A stretch of DNA of 64,000 nt from CAYRQP01 sp964426545 (GCA_964426545.1 CAYRQP010000006.1:1-64000), one strand, 5' to 3'. Counted from the first letter of the stretch, positions 17,360-26,170 are shown. Notes: a model not told the origin generated them from the letters alone. Numbers and translations: made by a program.

Positions 17360-18138
17360 GCAGGACTCCTTTCAATGATTCTGTTTAAATGCGAATCGTA
17401 ACTGTTCATATACACAAGATTTGTGGCATATGCAAATTTTGAAAATGAGACCCTCCGCAACTGGTGAATCTGTATTAGACGGTGAAACCACATTGGAAGT
17501 CGGTATCTGAATTTTATCTCAAGTATCTGCAGGTTCGGGGAGATAGAGATCGGATTCCCTGCCGGATGACCATCCGAAAGGGCTCTATATGCTTTTACAT
17601 TAATATCGATAGTAGCCCTGAAATCCGGATTAGCTCTACTTTCGAAGGCTGCTCTGTGATAGTCAACAACAACACTTGGAGATAGTTTCATTTTGAACAC
17701 ATCGAAGACGAACCTCTCTTCTACTCTGGATATTTCCTTCTGCTCGAGGAGATATTCTGCAAATCCAACAGTGCCGGTTCTCAGCGATTCTTCAACCATA
17801 TCTGCGCCGAGGATTATTCTGTGTTTATAAACAAGAGCATCATCTCTGCCTTTCAGTTCAAGAAACAACGGATTGGCATAAGTACTCTTGTTGCTGTAAT
17901 TCCGCAACCGAAATTTGTACCGCTTTCTTAAACCGGCAAGTTTTTCATAGAACAAATCAAATTCATCCGTATCGAAATAATGACTTCTTATGAAGTAACC
18001 GCCATCGGCATCGGAATGTATATCCGGCTCGAGCCTCAACTTTATTTCCTTGACTATCTCTGACATTGTGTCTGCAGGGAGAAGGTACTTGAATTCAAAC
18101 CGGTTAAAATGCAGGCGCGGGGTATCAGCGGAATTCAT
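17347..18138 (-). CDS. VTC-domain polyphosphate polymerase-like protein
   Basis: A 263-residue VTC-domain (triphosphate-tunnel) protein, the bacterial relative of the catalytic domain of yeast Vtc4. The tunnel's basic and acidic residues are visible in FNRFEFKYLLP, GYFIRSHYFDTDEFDLFYEK, LRKRYKFRLRNYSNK, FLELKGRDDALVYKHR and the late ILEIKFRYRLP. The enzyme is expected to polymerise phosphate from ATP at the membrane. I use the ATG at 18138; an in-frame TTG at 18174 would add 12 residues. Its overlap with DUF4956 argues for a two-protein complex that makes and possibly translocates polyphosphate. A Na/Pi cotransporter gene ~13 kb away may serve the same phosphate economy. Confidence 0.85.
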   Translation of the reverse strand: MNSADTPRLHFNRFEFKYLLPADTMSEIVKEIKLRLEPDIHSDADGGYFIRSHYFDTDEFDLFYEKLAGLRKRYKFRLRNYSNKSTYANPLFLELKGRDDALVYKHRIILGADMVEESLRTGTVGFAEYLLEQKEISRVEERFVFDVFKMKLSPSVVVDYHRAAFESRANPDFRATIDINVKAYRALSDGHPAGNPISISPNLQILEIKFRYRLPMWFHRLIQIHQLRRVSFSKFAYATNLVYMNSYDSHLNRIIERSPACLR

Positions 18139-18197
18139 AATATCCGACCAGCGTCCTTTGTACGCATTCAGCAATTGAATTGGTATTTAGCATCATT

Positions 18198-18647
18198 TCA
18201 ATTCTGATTCAAAAAGTCAGTAATATTCTCTATGAATGCCTGAATCTCGTCTCTGATCCGCCGATAAACTTCGATTTTCCCGCTCTCAATCTCAATTTTC
18301 TTTGCCAGTACATAAGGGTCGTCAAACCCCCTGTGCAGAATTGCCGTTTTTCCGGGAAAGACATGGCAGTGTTCCCGGGCATGTCCGCAGAGCGTTATGA
18401 TATAATCGAATTCGATATCCCTGTATTCGTCTATCATATTGCTGGTGTGATTGGAGATATCGATTCCAGTTTCGCTCATTACAAGCACGGTTCTCGGGTT
18501 CAGTCCATCCGCCTGTATTCCGGCTGAATAAACTTCGAATGTATCGCTGTGCAGTTTTCGTGCAAAACCCTCCGCCATCTGACTGCGGCATGAATTGCCC
18601 GTACACATAAACAGAATTTTATTCTTATTCTTTTCAGAATCAGCCAT
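18198..18647 (-). CDS. arsenate reductase-like low-molecular-weight phosphatase (ArsC family)
   Basis: A 149-residue LMW-PTP-fold protein. The P-loop is FMCTGNSCRSQMAEGFA (CX5R), followed by DISNHTSNMIDEYRDIEFDYIITLCGHA and the acid-rich loop leading to HRGFDDPYV. Thioredoxin-coupled ArsC of the Bacillus pI258 type shares the CX5R loop and a Cys near residue 82, and ITLCGHA supplies such a Cys, supporting arsenate reductase. A protein-tyrosine-phosphatase role cannot be excluded. An AGAGGA site precedes the ATG, 3 bp after the DUF3147 stop. No ArsR or arsenite pump is adjacent. Confidence 0.8.
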   Translation of the reverse strand: MADSEKNKNKILFMCTGNSCRSQMAEGFARKLHSDTFEVYSAGIQADGLNPRTVLVMSETGIDISNHTSNMIDEYRDIEFDYIITLCGHAREHCHVFPGKTAILHRGFDDPYVLAKKIEIESGKIEVYRRIRDEIQAFIENITDFLNQN

Positions 18648-18650
18648 GCG

Positions 18651-18986
18651 TCATCCTCTAAGGATAAGTTGATGAACGAAAGCGGCGATACCCCATATTC
18701 CAAAACTGACCGCAAGTGTAATGGGGAGTCCAATGCTCCTCTTGAAGCAGAAATATGCAGCTACGAAGAAAAGAACGCTCGGAAGTATTCCCCAAACAGC
18801 ACCCCTGGTGTAATCAAGCATCTTTTCGGTATTTCCCTGCAGGTCACTATAGAGCCACACCATCACTAATGCTCCGGTAAGGGGCATAACAGCAATGAGA
18901 CCTGCCAGAGAAGGCAGTTTTCTCCCAATAACGGTGCAGAGAAGGATTATTGCAACCGATATCGAGACCTTGATTGCATACTGCAT
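18651..18986 (-). CDS. DUF3147 small membrane protein
   Basis: A 111-residue protein with four predicted transmembrane helices (VSISVAIILLCTVIG, LAGLIAVMPLTGALVMVWLY, GAVWGILPSVLFFVAAYF, PITLAVSFGIWGIAAFVHQL), matching the DUF3147 family. Members are small integral membrane proteins sometimes found near arsenic or heavy-metal genes; function is unproven. GGGAGA precedes the ATG. It is the first gene of a two-gene operon with the ArsC-like phosphatase, which suggests a transport-linked or detoxification-linked role by context only. Confidence 0.75.
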   Translation of the reverse strand: MQYAIKVSISVAIILLCTVIGRKLPSLAGLIAVMPLTGALVMVWLYSDLQGNTEKMLDYTRGAVWGILPSVLFFVAAYFCFKRSIGLPITLAVSFGIWGIAAFVHQLILRG

Positions 18987-19034
18987 TTAATCTCCCATCT
19001 TGCATGTCAGAAAGATAAGTGTTGACGTAGTTTG

Positions 19035-19046
19035 TAATATTACATG
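19035..19046. promoter_or_regulatory. TGTAATATTACA palindrome upstream of DUF3147-arsC
   Basis: A perfect 12-bp palindrome lies 49 bp upstream of the DUF3147 start codon and 35 bp beyond the glnA stop. A partial extra TGTAAT half-site lies next to it. Position and symmetry fit an operator for the small operon, but no regulator is encoded nearby. Confidence 0.35.
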
Positions 19047-19081
19047 ATTACAGAAGATTGGGAATACTAAGACTTTTGAGG

Positions 19082-20413
19082 TTAGTAACGGTTCAGATAT
19101 CTGTCCAGCTCCCACTGATGAATTACTTTTATGTATTCATCCCACTCTTTGTACTTGTTGAAGAGAAAGTGTTCAAAGATGTGTGTCCCAAGAGAGTCTT
19201 TCATTACTTCATCTTTCTCCAAAAACAGGAGAGCATCAAACAAACTGGTAGGCAGCTGTACAATCTTTCTTCTTTTCTTTTCTCTCTCGCTCATGGTGAA
19301 AATGTTCTTGTTGACAGGTTCTCCACAGTCAACACCTTTTTCAATGCCGTCCAGACCTGATCCAAGAAGCACTGCAAGTGTGAGATATGGATTGCACGAC
19401 GGATCAGGTACCCTCACTTCACATCTGGCTTCCATTCCCTTACGGGCGGGTACTCGAATAAGCGGTGAACGGTTTTTTTCCGACCAAGCTACATTGATTG
19501 GTGCTTCATGCCCGGGGACAAGACGTTTGTAGGAGTTAACAAGCGGGTTGGTGACAGCAACAGAAGCCCTTGCATGTTTCAAGAGTCCCTTGATAAAATA
19601 TCTCGCAGCTGCAGATAGCTGATTCTCTCCATCCGGATTATCGAAGGCATTACTGCCACCCAAATCGAACAGCGACATGTTCACATGCATTCCCGAACCG
19701 TTTACATCAGATATCGGCTTCGGCATGAAACTGGCATGAAGCCCGTGATTAAGAGCTACTTTCTTAACAACAAAACGAAATGTCACTATATTGTCTGCTG
19801 TAGCTATCGCATCGGCATACTTGAAATCTATTTCATGCTGTCCCGGAGCAACCTCATGGTGAGCCGCTTCAACTTCATATCCCATTGCTTCAAGAACCAT
19901 CGCAATATCCCGCCGGGCCTCCTCTCCCTTATCCAGCGGAGAGAGATCGAAATAACTACCTTTATCATGAGTTTCAATACTCGGATTCCCCAATTCGTCT
20001 GCTCTGAAAAGAAAGAATTCCGCTTCAGGGCCAGCCATCATCTTAAAACCCATCGACTCCGCTTTCTTGACCATCCTCTTAAGAGCTGTTCGGGGGCATC
20101 CTTCAAATGGACTGCCATCAGGATTACCAACATCGCATATAAGTCTGCCGACTTTGCCGTGTTCAGTCTTCCAGGGAAAGACCGCAAATGTATTAAGGTC
20201 AGGGATAAGGACCATATCAGATTCTTCGATACGGGTGAAACCTTCGATGGATGACCCGTCGAACATAACTTCACCGTTTAGTGCTTTTTCGAACTGACTT
20301 TCCGGTACTTCTACATTCTTGATTATTCCGTCGATATCTGTGAACTGAAGACGAAGAAAATGAACGTTCTGTTTGCTGCAGGTAGTAAGCACATCATTTG
20401 CCCTGGTTGTCAT
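19082..20413 (-). CDS. glnA: glutamine synthetase, type I-alpha
   Basis: A 443-residue ATP-dependent glutamate-ammonia ligase, the main ammonia-assimilating enzyme, forming a cytoplasmic dodecamer. Motifs: MFDGSSIEGFTRIEESDM near residue 60 (the Arg of this loop is the feedback-inhibition residue in Bacillus-type enzymes), KMMAGPEAEFFLF, VEAAHHEVAPGQHEIDF, LHASFMPKPISDVNGSGMH and NRSPLIRVPA. It lacks the ~25-residue insert and adenylylation-site context of GSI-beta enzymes, so control by direct feedback or protein binding is expected rather than covalent modification. The start at 20413 has AGGAG 7 nt upstream. A longer in-frame start would fall within a few bases of the promoter, so I reject it. 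Confidence 0.95.
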   Translation of the reverse strand: MTTRANDVLTTCSKQNVHFLRLQFTDIDGIIKNVEVPESQFEKALNGEVMFDGSSIEGFTRIEESDMVLIPDLNTFAVFPWKTEHGKVGRLICDVGNPDGSPFEGCPRTALKRMVKKAESMGFKMMAGPEAEFFLFRADELGNPSIETHDKGSYFDLSPLDKGEEARRDIAMVLEAMGYEVEAAHHEVAPGQHEIDFKYADAIATADNIVTFRFVVKKVALNHGLHASFMPKPISDVNGSGMHVNMSLFDLGGSNAFDNPDGENQLSAAARYFIKGLLKHARASVAVTNPLVNSYKRLVPGHEAPINVAWSEKNRSPLIRVPARKGMEARCEVRVPDPSCNPYLTLAVLLGSGLDGIEKGVDCGEPVNKNIFTMSEREKKRRKIVQLPTSLFDALLFLEKDEVMKDSLGTHIFEHFLFNKYKEWDEYIKVIHQWELDRYLNRY

Positions 20414-20496
20414 TTGAGTCTCCTGTTCGTGACATATTGCTCGATTTCTATTATTTTCTTTACGTTTTGTTTCTTTTCTCCGCACAGTGCGTTGTT

Positions 20497-20524
20497 ATTA
20501 TAATACACTTTGTGTGTTTTGCAA
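20497..20524 (-). promoter_or_regulatory. promoter of glnA
   Basis: On the minus strand TTGCAA (20519-20524), 16 bp of spacer and a perfect TATAAT (complement of 20497-20502). Predicted transcription starts about 75 nt upstream of the glnA ATG at 20413. Confidence 0.6.
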
Positions 20525-20544
20525 CCAATGTGTAATGTAATTGG
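20525..20544. promoter_or_regulatory. CCAAT-N10-ATTGG inverted repeat beside the glnA -35 box
   Basis: A 5-bp inverted repeat with 10-bp spacing begins immediately upstream of the -35 hexamer, a typical operator position. It is not a clear GlnR/TnrA or NtrC site, so a nitrogen regulator is only a guess. Confidence 0.25.
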
Positions 20545-20625
20545 AAAATCCTTGTTGCATAAACTGCGATATGTTCTTAGTTTTCAATGTTACAGACAAT
20601 TATTACTTTTAATGAGAGGGCTGTT

Positions 20626-21972
20626 ATGAAAAACAGACGCACTTGTATTACAGATGAGCTCTACTCTGAAATGAAATCAGCAGCGACAAGCAGAGACGAT
20701 GACAAACAATTGAGAAACAGCATCCTGAGTGTTGGCCTTGACAAGACCGCTCTCAATCACGATTCAGAAATCGGTATGCAGCACACCTTCTCAATCGACC
20801 TGAAGACGGGAAAAATAACCTCCCAGAAATCAAGCGGAAGATGCTGGCTGTTCGCAGGACTGAATACTATGCGCCCGAAAATCATGAAAGACCTCAATCT
20901 CGATAACTTCGAACTCTCGCAGACGTATCAGATGTTTTTCGATAAGATTGAAAAGGCAAATTACTTTCTTGAAAACATTCTGGAAACCCTGGACAAAAAA
21001 ACTGATTCAAGAGTTATAGATTGGCTGCTCAGTTCTCCCCTGAATGACGGCGGGCAATGGGACATGTTCACAAGTATCATCGAGAAATACGGCGTTGTAC
21101 CTAAATCTGCTATGCCGGAAACTTTCCACAGCAGTGCTTCGAGGCGAATGAACAGTATTCTCACGGTCAAACTCAGGGAATATGCTTCTGTTCTTCGTAA
21201 ATTACATCAGGATGGAAAAGGTCTCGCTAAGTTGAGAACACGAAAGCAGAAGATGCTTACTGAATTCTACAGACTCTCTACAATGTTCCTTGGTATTCCG
21301 CTCGAGAAATTCACTTATGAGTACAAGGACAAGGACGATAAGTTTCACAGGGATGCTGATTTGACTCCGGTGGAGTTCTACAATAAATATGTAGGCATAG
21401 ATCTTTCTGATTATGTCAGTATCATCAACGCTCCTACTGAAGACAAACCTTTTAGCCGTACATATACTGTAAAATATCTGGGAAATGTCGAAGGCGGAAA
21501 TCCGGTTAAGTACCTGAATGTAGATATTGCAACTCTCAAAAAACTGGCTCTCAAACAATTGAAAGATAAACAGCCTGTCTGGTTTGGGTGTGATGTCGGC
21601 AAGATGATGGAAAGAGAAAAAGGAATCCTCGATGCAAACAACTATGATTACTCTGGTGTATTGAGAACTGAATTCGGGCTGGATAAAGCAAGTAGATTGG
21701 ACTATGGAGAAAGCGTCATGACGCATGCTATGGTTTTCATGGGTGTAAACATCACTGATGACGGCACTCCAAACAGGTGGAAAGTCGAGAACAGCTGGGG
21801 CAAAAAAACCGGAAACGATGGATTTTATGTGATGAGCGACAAGTGGTTCGAAGAATACACATATCAGGTAGTGGTACACAAGAAATATCTTTCCAAGAAA
21901 CTTCTGAAAGCCCTGGAACTCGAACCTATCGTACTGGATCCGTGGGATCCAATGGGGTCGCTGGCTTTATAA
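20626..21972 (+). CDS. pepC: C1-family aminopeptidase (bleomycin hydrolase/PepC type)
   Basis: A 448-residue papain-like cysteine aminopeptidase of the bleomycin hydrolase family. The catalytic triad is visible: Cys in QKSSGRCWLFAGLNTMRPKI, His in ESVMTHAMVFMGVN, and Asn in WKVENSWGKKTGNDGFYVMS. Family members form hexameric barrels in the cytoplasm and trim peptide N-termini. I place the start at 20626 because GAGAGGGC precedes it, while the ATG 13 codons earlier has no ribosome-binding site. The C-terminus usually occludes the active site; here it ends with EPIVLDPWDPMGSLAL, similar to other PepC tails. The gene is divergent from glnA and is followed by a strong hairpin terminator. Confidence 0.93.
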   Translation: MKNRRTCITDELYSEMKSAATSRDDDKQLRNSILSVGLDKTALNHDSEIGMQHTFSIDLKTGKITSQKSSGRCWLFAGLNTMRPKIMKDLNLDNFELSQTYQMFFDKIEKANYFLENILETLDKKTDSRVIDWLLSSPLNDGGQWDMFTSIIEKYGVVPKSAMPETFHSSASRRMNSILTVKLREYASVLRKLHQDGKGLAKLRTRKQKMLTEFYRLSTMFLGIPLEKFTYEYKDKDDKFHRDADLTPVEFYNKYVGIDLSDYVSIINAPTEDKPFSRTYTVKYLGNVEGGNPVKYLNVDIATLKKLALKQLKDKQPVWFGCDVGKMMEREKGILDANNYDYSGVLRTEFGLDKASRLDYGESVMTHAMVFMGVNITDDGTPNRWKVENSWGKKTGNDGFYVMSDKWFEEYTYQVVVHKKYLSKKLLKALELEPIVLDPWDPMGSLAL

Positions 21973-21991
21973 TAATCTTATAGTAAGGAAA

Positions 21992-22013
21992 AGCGGCAGG
22001 TTTCCCTGCCGCT
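21992..22013 (+). terminator. Rho-independent-type terminator after pepC
   Basis: A 9-bp perfect GC-rich stem (AGCGGCAGG / CCTGCCGCT) with a 4-nt TTTC loop begins 20 bp after the pepC stop and is followed by CTTCTC. It also lies just beyond the end of the convergent pckA gene and may serve both. Confidence 0.7.
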
Positions 22014-22036
22014 CTTCTCAACAAACCATCAGGACT

Positions 22037-23713
22037 TTAATGTCCGCAGCAACAACTCTTCTTTCTGCTCCTTGGACACTCCTTTGCGATGTCAGGGGAT
22101 ACCTGACCAGCATAGGCCTTTTCAAAGTGTGCTTTGAAGTCATCCGCAAGTTTGAGGGCGCGTTCTTTGTACGCATCCTTGTCATCCCACGTATTGATTG
22201 GGTCGAGTATCGAATTGTCAGTTAGTCCCGGGCATGTATCCGGTATCATCACCCTGAATATCTCATCTTCGTGACAGGAGGCATCTTTTAACTCGCCATT
22301 CAGGGCTGCTCTTACCATTGTCCTTGTAAGTGGAAGTGACATTCTGGAACCCACTCCGTAAGAGCCGCCTGTCCAACCTGTATTAACAAGATATACTTCA
22401 GTTCCATGCTTCTTCAGTCTTTCACCAAGCATTTTTGCATAGATATCCGGTTTTCTCGGCATGAACGGCTCGCCGAAGAACCGTGAGAATGTGCTGACAG
22501 GTTCAGTAACTCCTGTCTCTGTCCCTGCAAGTTTACTTGTGTATCCCATGAGGAACCAGAACATTGCCTGTTCTGTTGTGAGTTTCGATACAGGAGGAAG
22601 AACTCCGTTTGCATCAGCAGTCAGGAAGAGAATTGTATCAGGATGTCCTGCAACTGACGATTCCTTGATGTTGCTGAGATACTTTAGCGGATATGAACCG
22701 CGTGAGTTTGGTGTGAGACGCATGTCGAAAAGGTCGAAATCTCCGCCTGAGTAAATCATCGTGTTCTCGATTATTGCACCGTGGTTACGGTAATCATCCT
22801 TGTGGAAACAGGCGCTTGTGATTTCCGGCTCGTTCTCCGGGTCGAGGTCTATGAGTTTGGCATAGCATCCGTTCTCGAAGTTCGCAATACCCGAATCGCT
22901 CCATCCGTGTTCATCGTCACCGAGGAGAGCACGCGTTGCATCTGCTGAAAGCGTTGTTTTTCCCGTACCTGAGAGTCCCAGCAGCAATGCACTCGAACCG
23001 TCATCACCTTCATTGGCACTGCAGTGAAGCGGAAGAATACCTTCTGCAGGAAGCATGTAGTTCATTACCGTGAACAGAGTCTTCTTTGCACTTCCACAGT
23101 AAGCTGACCCATAAACGATGCCTATGCGGCGGTCGAGGTCCATCCCCACTATCATTGTCGATGTGTGCCCAAATCTCGGGTCTATTCGCAATCGTCCTTC
23201 ATATCTACTTGGATCAAGTTTGTGATATGGAAGGACTATCAGGGTGAATCCCCTATCCTTGAATACGGAGCTGTTCTTCGTTGCTTCTTCAAGGGGGCGG
23301 AACATGTTATCCGTGAAAAGCACAGTGAGGGCTTTGTCAGATACTGTATGAACAGGAAGCGCATAACCGGGATCAGCACCTATCTGCCTGTCAGTGATAT
23401 ATATGGTCGGTACTTCAGAGAATGTCTTCAAAGCATCTTCGAAGACCATATCGAATGTCTCTTCATCAACCGGGATGTTGTTCGGGCTTGTCCAGTCAAT
23501 CGTATCGGCACTAGAATCCCGCTTCACTATGAGTGTGTCCTTGGGACTCCTACCGGTCGACTCCGGTGGTGTCCATGTAACAAGTGCACCACATCCACTG
23601 ACGAACGCATCTCTGTTTGCGACCGCAGCTTCGATCATCTCGCTTCGAGGTAAATCGGTCAGTACATTTCCGTGAGATTCGACTGTTTCCTTCAGTCTCT
23701 GCTGTAGTGTCAT
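22037..23713 (-). CDS. pckA: phosphoenolpyruvate carboxykinase (ATP)
   Basis: A 558-residue ATP-type PEPCK interconverting oxaloacetate + ATP with PEP + CO2 + ADP, for gluconeogenesis or, in fermenters, PEP carboxylation. Motifs: the kinase-1a P-loop GLSGTGKTTLSADATRALLGDDEHGW (quoted in two parts: GLSGTGKTTLSAD and LLGDDEHGW), HCSANEG upstream, NFENGCYAKLIDL with the metal-binding acidic residues, and the nucleotide-binding RMSLPLTRTMVRA. The AGGAAG site precedes the ATG. The protein ends in an unusual Arg/Lys-rich, Cys-rich tail (SRKKSCCCGH) absent from standard family members. It is divergent from an MFS gene and convergent with pepC. Confidence 0.95.
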   Translation of the reverse strand: MTLQQRLKETVESHGNVLTDLPRSEMIEAAVANRDAFVSGCGALVTWTPPESTGRSPKDTLIVKRDSSADTIDWTSPNNIPVDEETFDMVFEDALKTFSEVPTIYITDRQIGADPGYALPVHTVSDKALTVLFTDNMFRPLEEATKNSSVFKDRGFTLIVLPYHKLDPSRYEGRLRIDPRFGHTSTMIVGMDLDRRIGIVYGSAYCGSAKKTLFTVMNYMLPAEGILPLHCSANEGDDGSSALLLGLSGTGKTTLSADATRALLGDDEHGWSDSGIANFENGCYAKLIDLDPENEPEITSACFHKDDYRNHGAIIENTMIYSGGDFDLFDMRLTPNSRGSYPLKYLSNIKESSVAGHPDTILFLTADANGVLPPVSKLTTEQAMFWFLMGYTSKLAGTETGVTEPVSTFSRFFGEPFMPRKPDIYAKMLGERLKKHGTEVYLVNTGWTGGSYGVGSRMSLPLTRTMVRAALNGELKDASCHEDEIFRVMIPDTCPGLTDNSILDPINTWDDKDAYKERALKLADDFKAHFEKAYAGQVSPDIAKECPRSRKKSCCCGH

Positions 23714-23875
23714 TGCACTTCCTTTCGGTTAGATATTCAACAATCAATTGGATACATTTCAAGGACAGTACAATAATGAAACATGCTTACAATCGCCATA
23801 TCGAATCGAGTTTGAAACCGTACATAATTCGTTTATGTTCTGTGCATCTATTGTACATTCGCAAATAAGGGGCAT

Positions 23876-25165
23876 ATGAAAAATTCGAGATTTCTCAGGG
23901 AAAATTCCTGGTGTATGTACGACTGGGGAAATTCCGCATTTGTGACAACTATAATTGCTGCGGTTCTCCCAATCTACTTTGCTGAAACAGTTTGTGGGAA
24001 TAATTCCGTTTCATGGTCTCTTTTCGGAAAACTATTGTCAACAGAACCAGGAGCTCTCTGGGGTTATTCCATGTCATTTGCAGCACTTCTTGTCGCTGTT
24101 CTCGCTCCGATTTTCGGAGCAGCAGCCGATGTAGGGGGAAAACGGAAGCAGTTTCTTGGAATTATGGCAGCAGTGGGTGTAATTGCATCCGCTTTCCTTG
24201 CATTCGCAGGAGCAGGGGATATCTGGCTTGTTGTCGGCTTGTTGATTATTGGACAAATCGGATTCTCCGGTGCAAATGTCTTTTACAACTCCCTTCTCGT
24301 CCCCACTACTATTCCAGAACGCCGGGATCTAATATCTGCACGCGGATACTCCCTCGGATATCTCGGAGGGGGCATTCTTCTTGCGGTTAACATGCTGATG
24401 ATAATGCAACCACAGGTTTTCGGGTTTGCAGATGCCGGTATCGCCATCAAGTATGTATTCGTATCTGTCGCCGTCTGGTGGGCAGTATTTTCCATTCCGC
24501 TTTTCCTTTACGTCCCCGAGGGAACAACCATCAGAACAAGTTTTTTCTCTTCGCTGAAACACGGGGTAAGCACTCTTATTTCGACATTCCGGCATATCCG
24601 TACGCAGAAGAATACTTTCAGGTTTCTTCTCTCATTCCTTCTCTACAATGATGGTGTACAGACAGTTATTATCATGGCTACTATTTTTGGAAAGACAGTC
24701 CTGCATCTGGAAACGGGTGATCTGATAGGTGCTCTTCTTTTGACACAGATAATAGGTGTCCCAAGCAGCCTGTTCTACGGATGGTGCGCCAAGAAATTCG
24801 GTTCGAAGAAACTGCTGTTTATCGGCATAGCAGGTTATATGTGTATCATTTCTTATGGCTACTTCATGCAGACATCAACAGACTTCATCATTCTTGCCGG
24901 TCTGGTCGGAGTCTTCATGGGTGGTCTGCAGGCGGTTAGCAGAAGTTTCTATTCTAAACTGATTCCGCAGGACCTGAGTGCTGAGTATTTCGGTTTTTTC
25001 TCGATATCACAGAGGTTTGCGAGTATTTTTGGCCCGCTTATTTTTGCGTTGGTTCTGGATATAACCGGTAATGCACGATTCGCCATTATTTCTCTTGCTG
25101 TTCTCTTTGCAGCCGGAGCAATACTCCTTGCAGGTGTGAAGGAACCCCGCAGCAATACAGCATAG
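23876..25165 (+). CDS. UMF1/Atg22-like MFS transporter
   Basis: A 429-residue polytopic membrane protein with about 12 helices. The N-terminus WCMYDWGNSAFVTTIIAAVLPIYF is diagnostic of the UMF1 (Atg22-like) MFS subfamily, as are LAPIFGAAADVGGKRKQFL between helices 2 and 3 and GYSLGYLGGGILLAVN. The C-terminal half has GVFMGGLQAVSRSFYSKLIP. Atg22 exports amino acids from the yeast vacuole; bacterial members are functionally uncharacterised. AAGGGG lies just before the ATG. The gene is monocistronic and ends before a palindrome at 25228-25250. Confidence 0.85.
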   Translation: MKNSRFLRENSWCMYDWGNSAFVTTIIAAVLPIYFAETVCGNNSVSWSLFGKLLSTEPGALWGYSMSFAALLVAVLAPIFGAAADVGGKRKQFLGIMAAVGVIASAFLAFAGAGDIWLVVGLLIIGQIGFSGANVFYNSLLVPTTIPERRDLISARGYSLGYLGGGILLAVNMLMIMQPQVFGFADAGIAIKYVFVSVAVWWAVFSIPLFLYVPEGTTIRTSFFSSLKHGVSTLISTFRHIRTQKNTFRFLLSFLLYNDGVQTVIIMATIFGKTVLHLETGDLIGALLLTQIIGVPSSLFYGWCAKKFGSKKLLFIGIAGYMCIISYGYFMQTSTDFIILAGLVGVFMGGLQAVSRSFYSKLIPQDLSAEYFGFFSISQRFASIFGPLIFALVLDITGNARFAIISLAVLFAAGAILLAGVKEPRSNTA

Positions 25166-25227
25166 CAGTACCGTACGTCACTTCTTCCACTTAGTTGTCA
25201 ACTTTATTGGTGGTTTTGCTATTAAAT

Positions 25228-25250
25228 CTAAAGGGGGCAGACCCCTTTAG
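25228..25250. repeat. CTAAAGGGG palindrome between convergent genes
   Basis: Arms CTAAAGGGG (25228-25236) and CCCCTTTAG (25242-25250) enclose 5 nt. The right arm contains the TAA stop of the minus-strand hydrolase (25247-25249). It may act as a bidirectional terminator, but it also fits the stop-codon-proximal palindrome family of this window (TAAAGGGG variant). Confidence 0.6.
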
Positions 25251-26047
25251 TGCGGTGTCCCCATAAACTCTTCAAGTCCGTCGATATAAGTATGTCCTGA
25301 CGTTAGAAATCCCATATTATGGTCTCCGGAAATCTCAAGAAACTGTTTGGGAGTACTGATATTCTCAAATATCTCTTTTCCATGTTCATACGGTATTATT
25401 TCATCATCGATACTGTGGATTACAAGAACGGGGCAGTTTACTTCCAAAACATATTCAAGTACAGGGTAGTCGATTCGGCCAAGCAGTCTTGCCGGAAGCC
25501 AGGGATAAAGATGAGAACATATATCAGGTATCGACGAGAATGTCGACTCAATTATCAGGAGTCCGGGGTTATTCTCTTTGGCACAATATGATGCCAATGC
25601 GCCACCAAGAGATCGTCCATGCAGGATAATCTGCTCCGGCGTGATGTCCCTCTCTTCAACTAAATAGTCCCATGCAGCCTGAACATCCCTGTATGTTCCA
25701 ATTTCATCAGGACTCCCTGTACTCCGGCCGAAACCCCTGTAGTCAAATAAGAGAATGTTATAACCCAGTCCATTGCAGATTTCAACATTATCGAGTCTGT
25801 GTGAGATATTTCCGGCATTCCCGTGGCATAAGAGAATAGTCCCTTTTGCATTTTCTGCCGGAACGAACCAGGCATTGATCTGAATACCGTCTGCTGTCTC
25901 AAACCAGATGTCTTCGAAACCATAGCCTTTGTCTGACGGGGTCTCTTCGATTTCGTATCCCGGTGCATATATCAGCTTTGTTTCAATATATCGGATGAAC
26001 CCGAGGATTAGAAATGCACAGATAAATACCAGAAGTACATATTGCAT
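25247..26047 (-). CDS. membrane-anchored alpha/beta hydrolase (ABHD13/17-like)
   Basis: A 266-residue serine hydrolase. Residues 1-~20 form an N-terminal transmembrane or signal-anchor helix (VLLVFICAFLILGFI), followed by a FAD-like substrate entry segment (DIWFETADGIQINAWFVPA) and the oxyanion loop LLCHGNAGN. The nucleophile elbow is HGRSLGGALASY, the catalytic Asp lies in HSIDDEIIPYEHG and the His in SGDHNMGF. This subgroup (YfhR/ABHD13-like) contains lipid or thioester hydrolases, often membrane-bound; the substrate is unknown. GGAGAAAAG precedes the ATG. It stands alone between a palindrome at its stop codon and another repeat region at its start. Confidence 0.85.
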   Translation of the reverse strand: MQYVLLVFICAFLILGFIRYIETKLIYAPGYEIEETPSDKGYGFEDIWFETADGIQINAWFVPAENAKGTILLCHGNAGNISHRLDNVEICNGLGYNILLFDYRGFGRSTGSPDEIGTYRDVQAAWDYLVEERDITPEQIILHGRSLGGALASYCAKENNPGLLIIESTFSSIPDICSHLYPWLPARLLGRIDYPVLEYVLEVNCPVLVIHSIDDEIIPYEHGKEIFENISTPKQFLEISGDHNMGFLTSGHTYIDGLEEFMGTPH

Positions 26048-26068
26048 CTTTTCTCCGATTGGGTGTGG

Positions 26069-26126
26069 TGTCCTTTTAAGGACAGTGCCTACGAGGACAG
26101 TCCTTTCAACAAGGGCTGTCCCTTAT
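26069..26126. repeat. GGACA/TGTCC palindromic element
   Basis: TGTCCTTTTAAGGACA (26069-26084, 7-bp arms) is followed by a second imperfect palindrome with AGGACAGTCCTT and AAGGGCTGTCCCTT arms. It lies between the divergent hydrolase and DUF6982-like genes and shares the GGGACA/TGTCCC core with the RAYT flanks. Confidence 0.55.
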
Positions 26127-26170
26127 ACATAGATGCTATTATATTAAAATTAATGAAGGGATACAGCAGT

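Noticed and set aside
20414..20485. Longer start of glnA (24 extra residues)
   Set aside because: The extension would begin within a few bases of the -10 box of a good promoter and has no ribosome-binding site; 20413 has AGGAG at the right distance.
25147..25250. Calling 25228-25250 only as a terminator
   Set aside because: It has no T tract after either arm and its right arm contains a stop codon like the other palindromic elements, so I list it as a repeat with possible terminator function.
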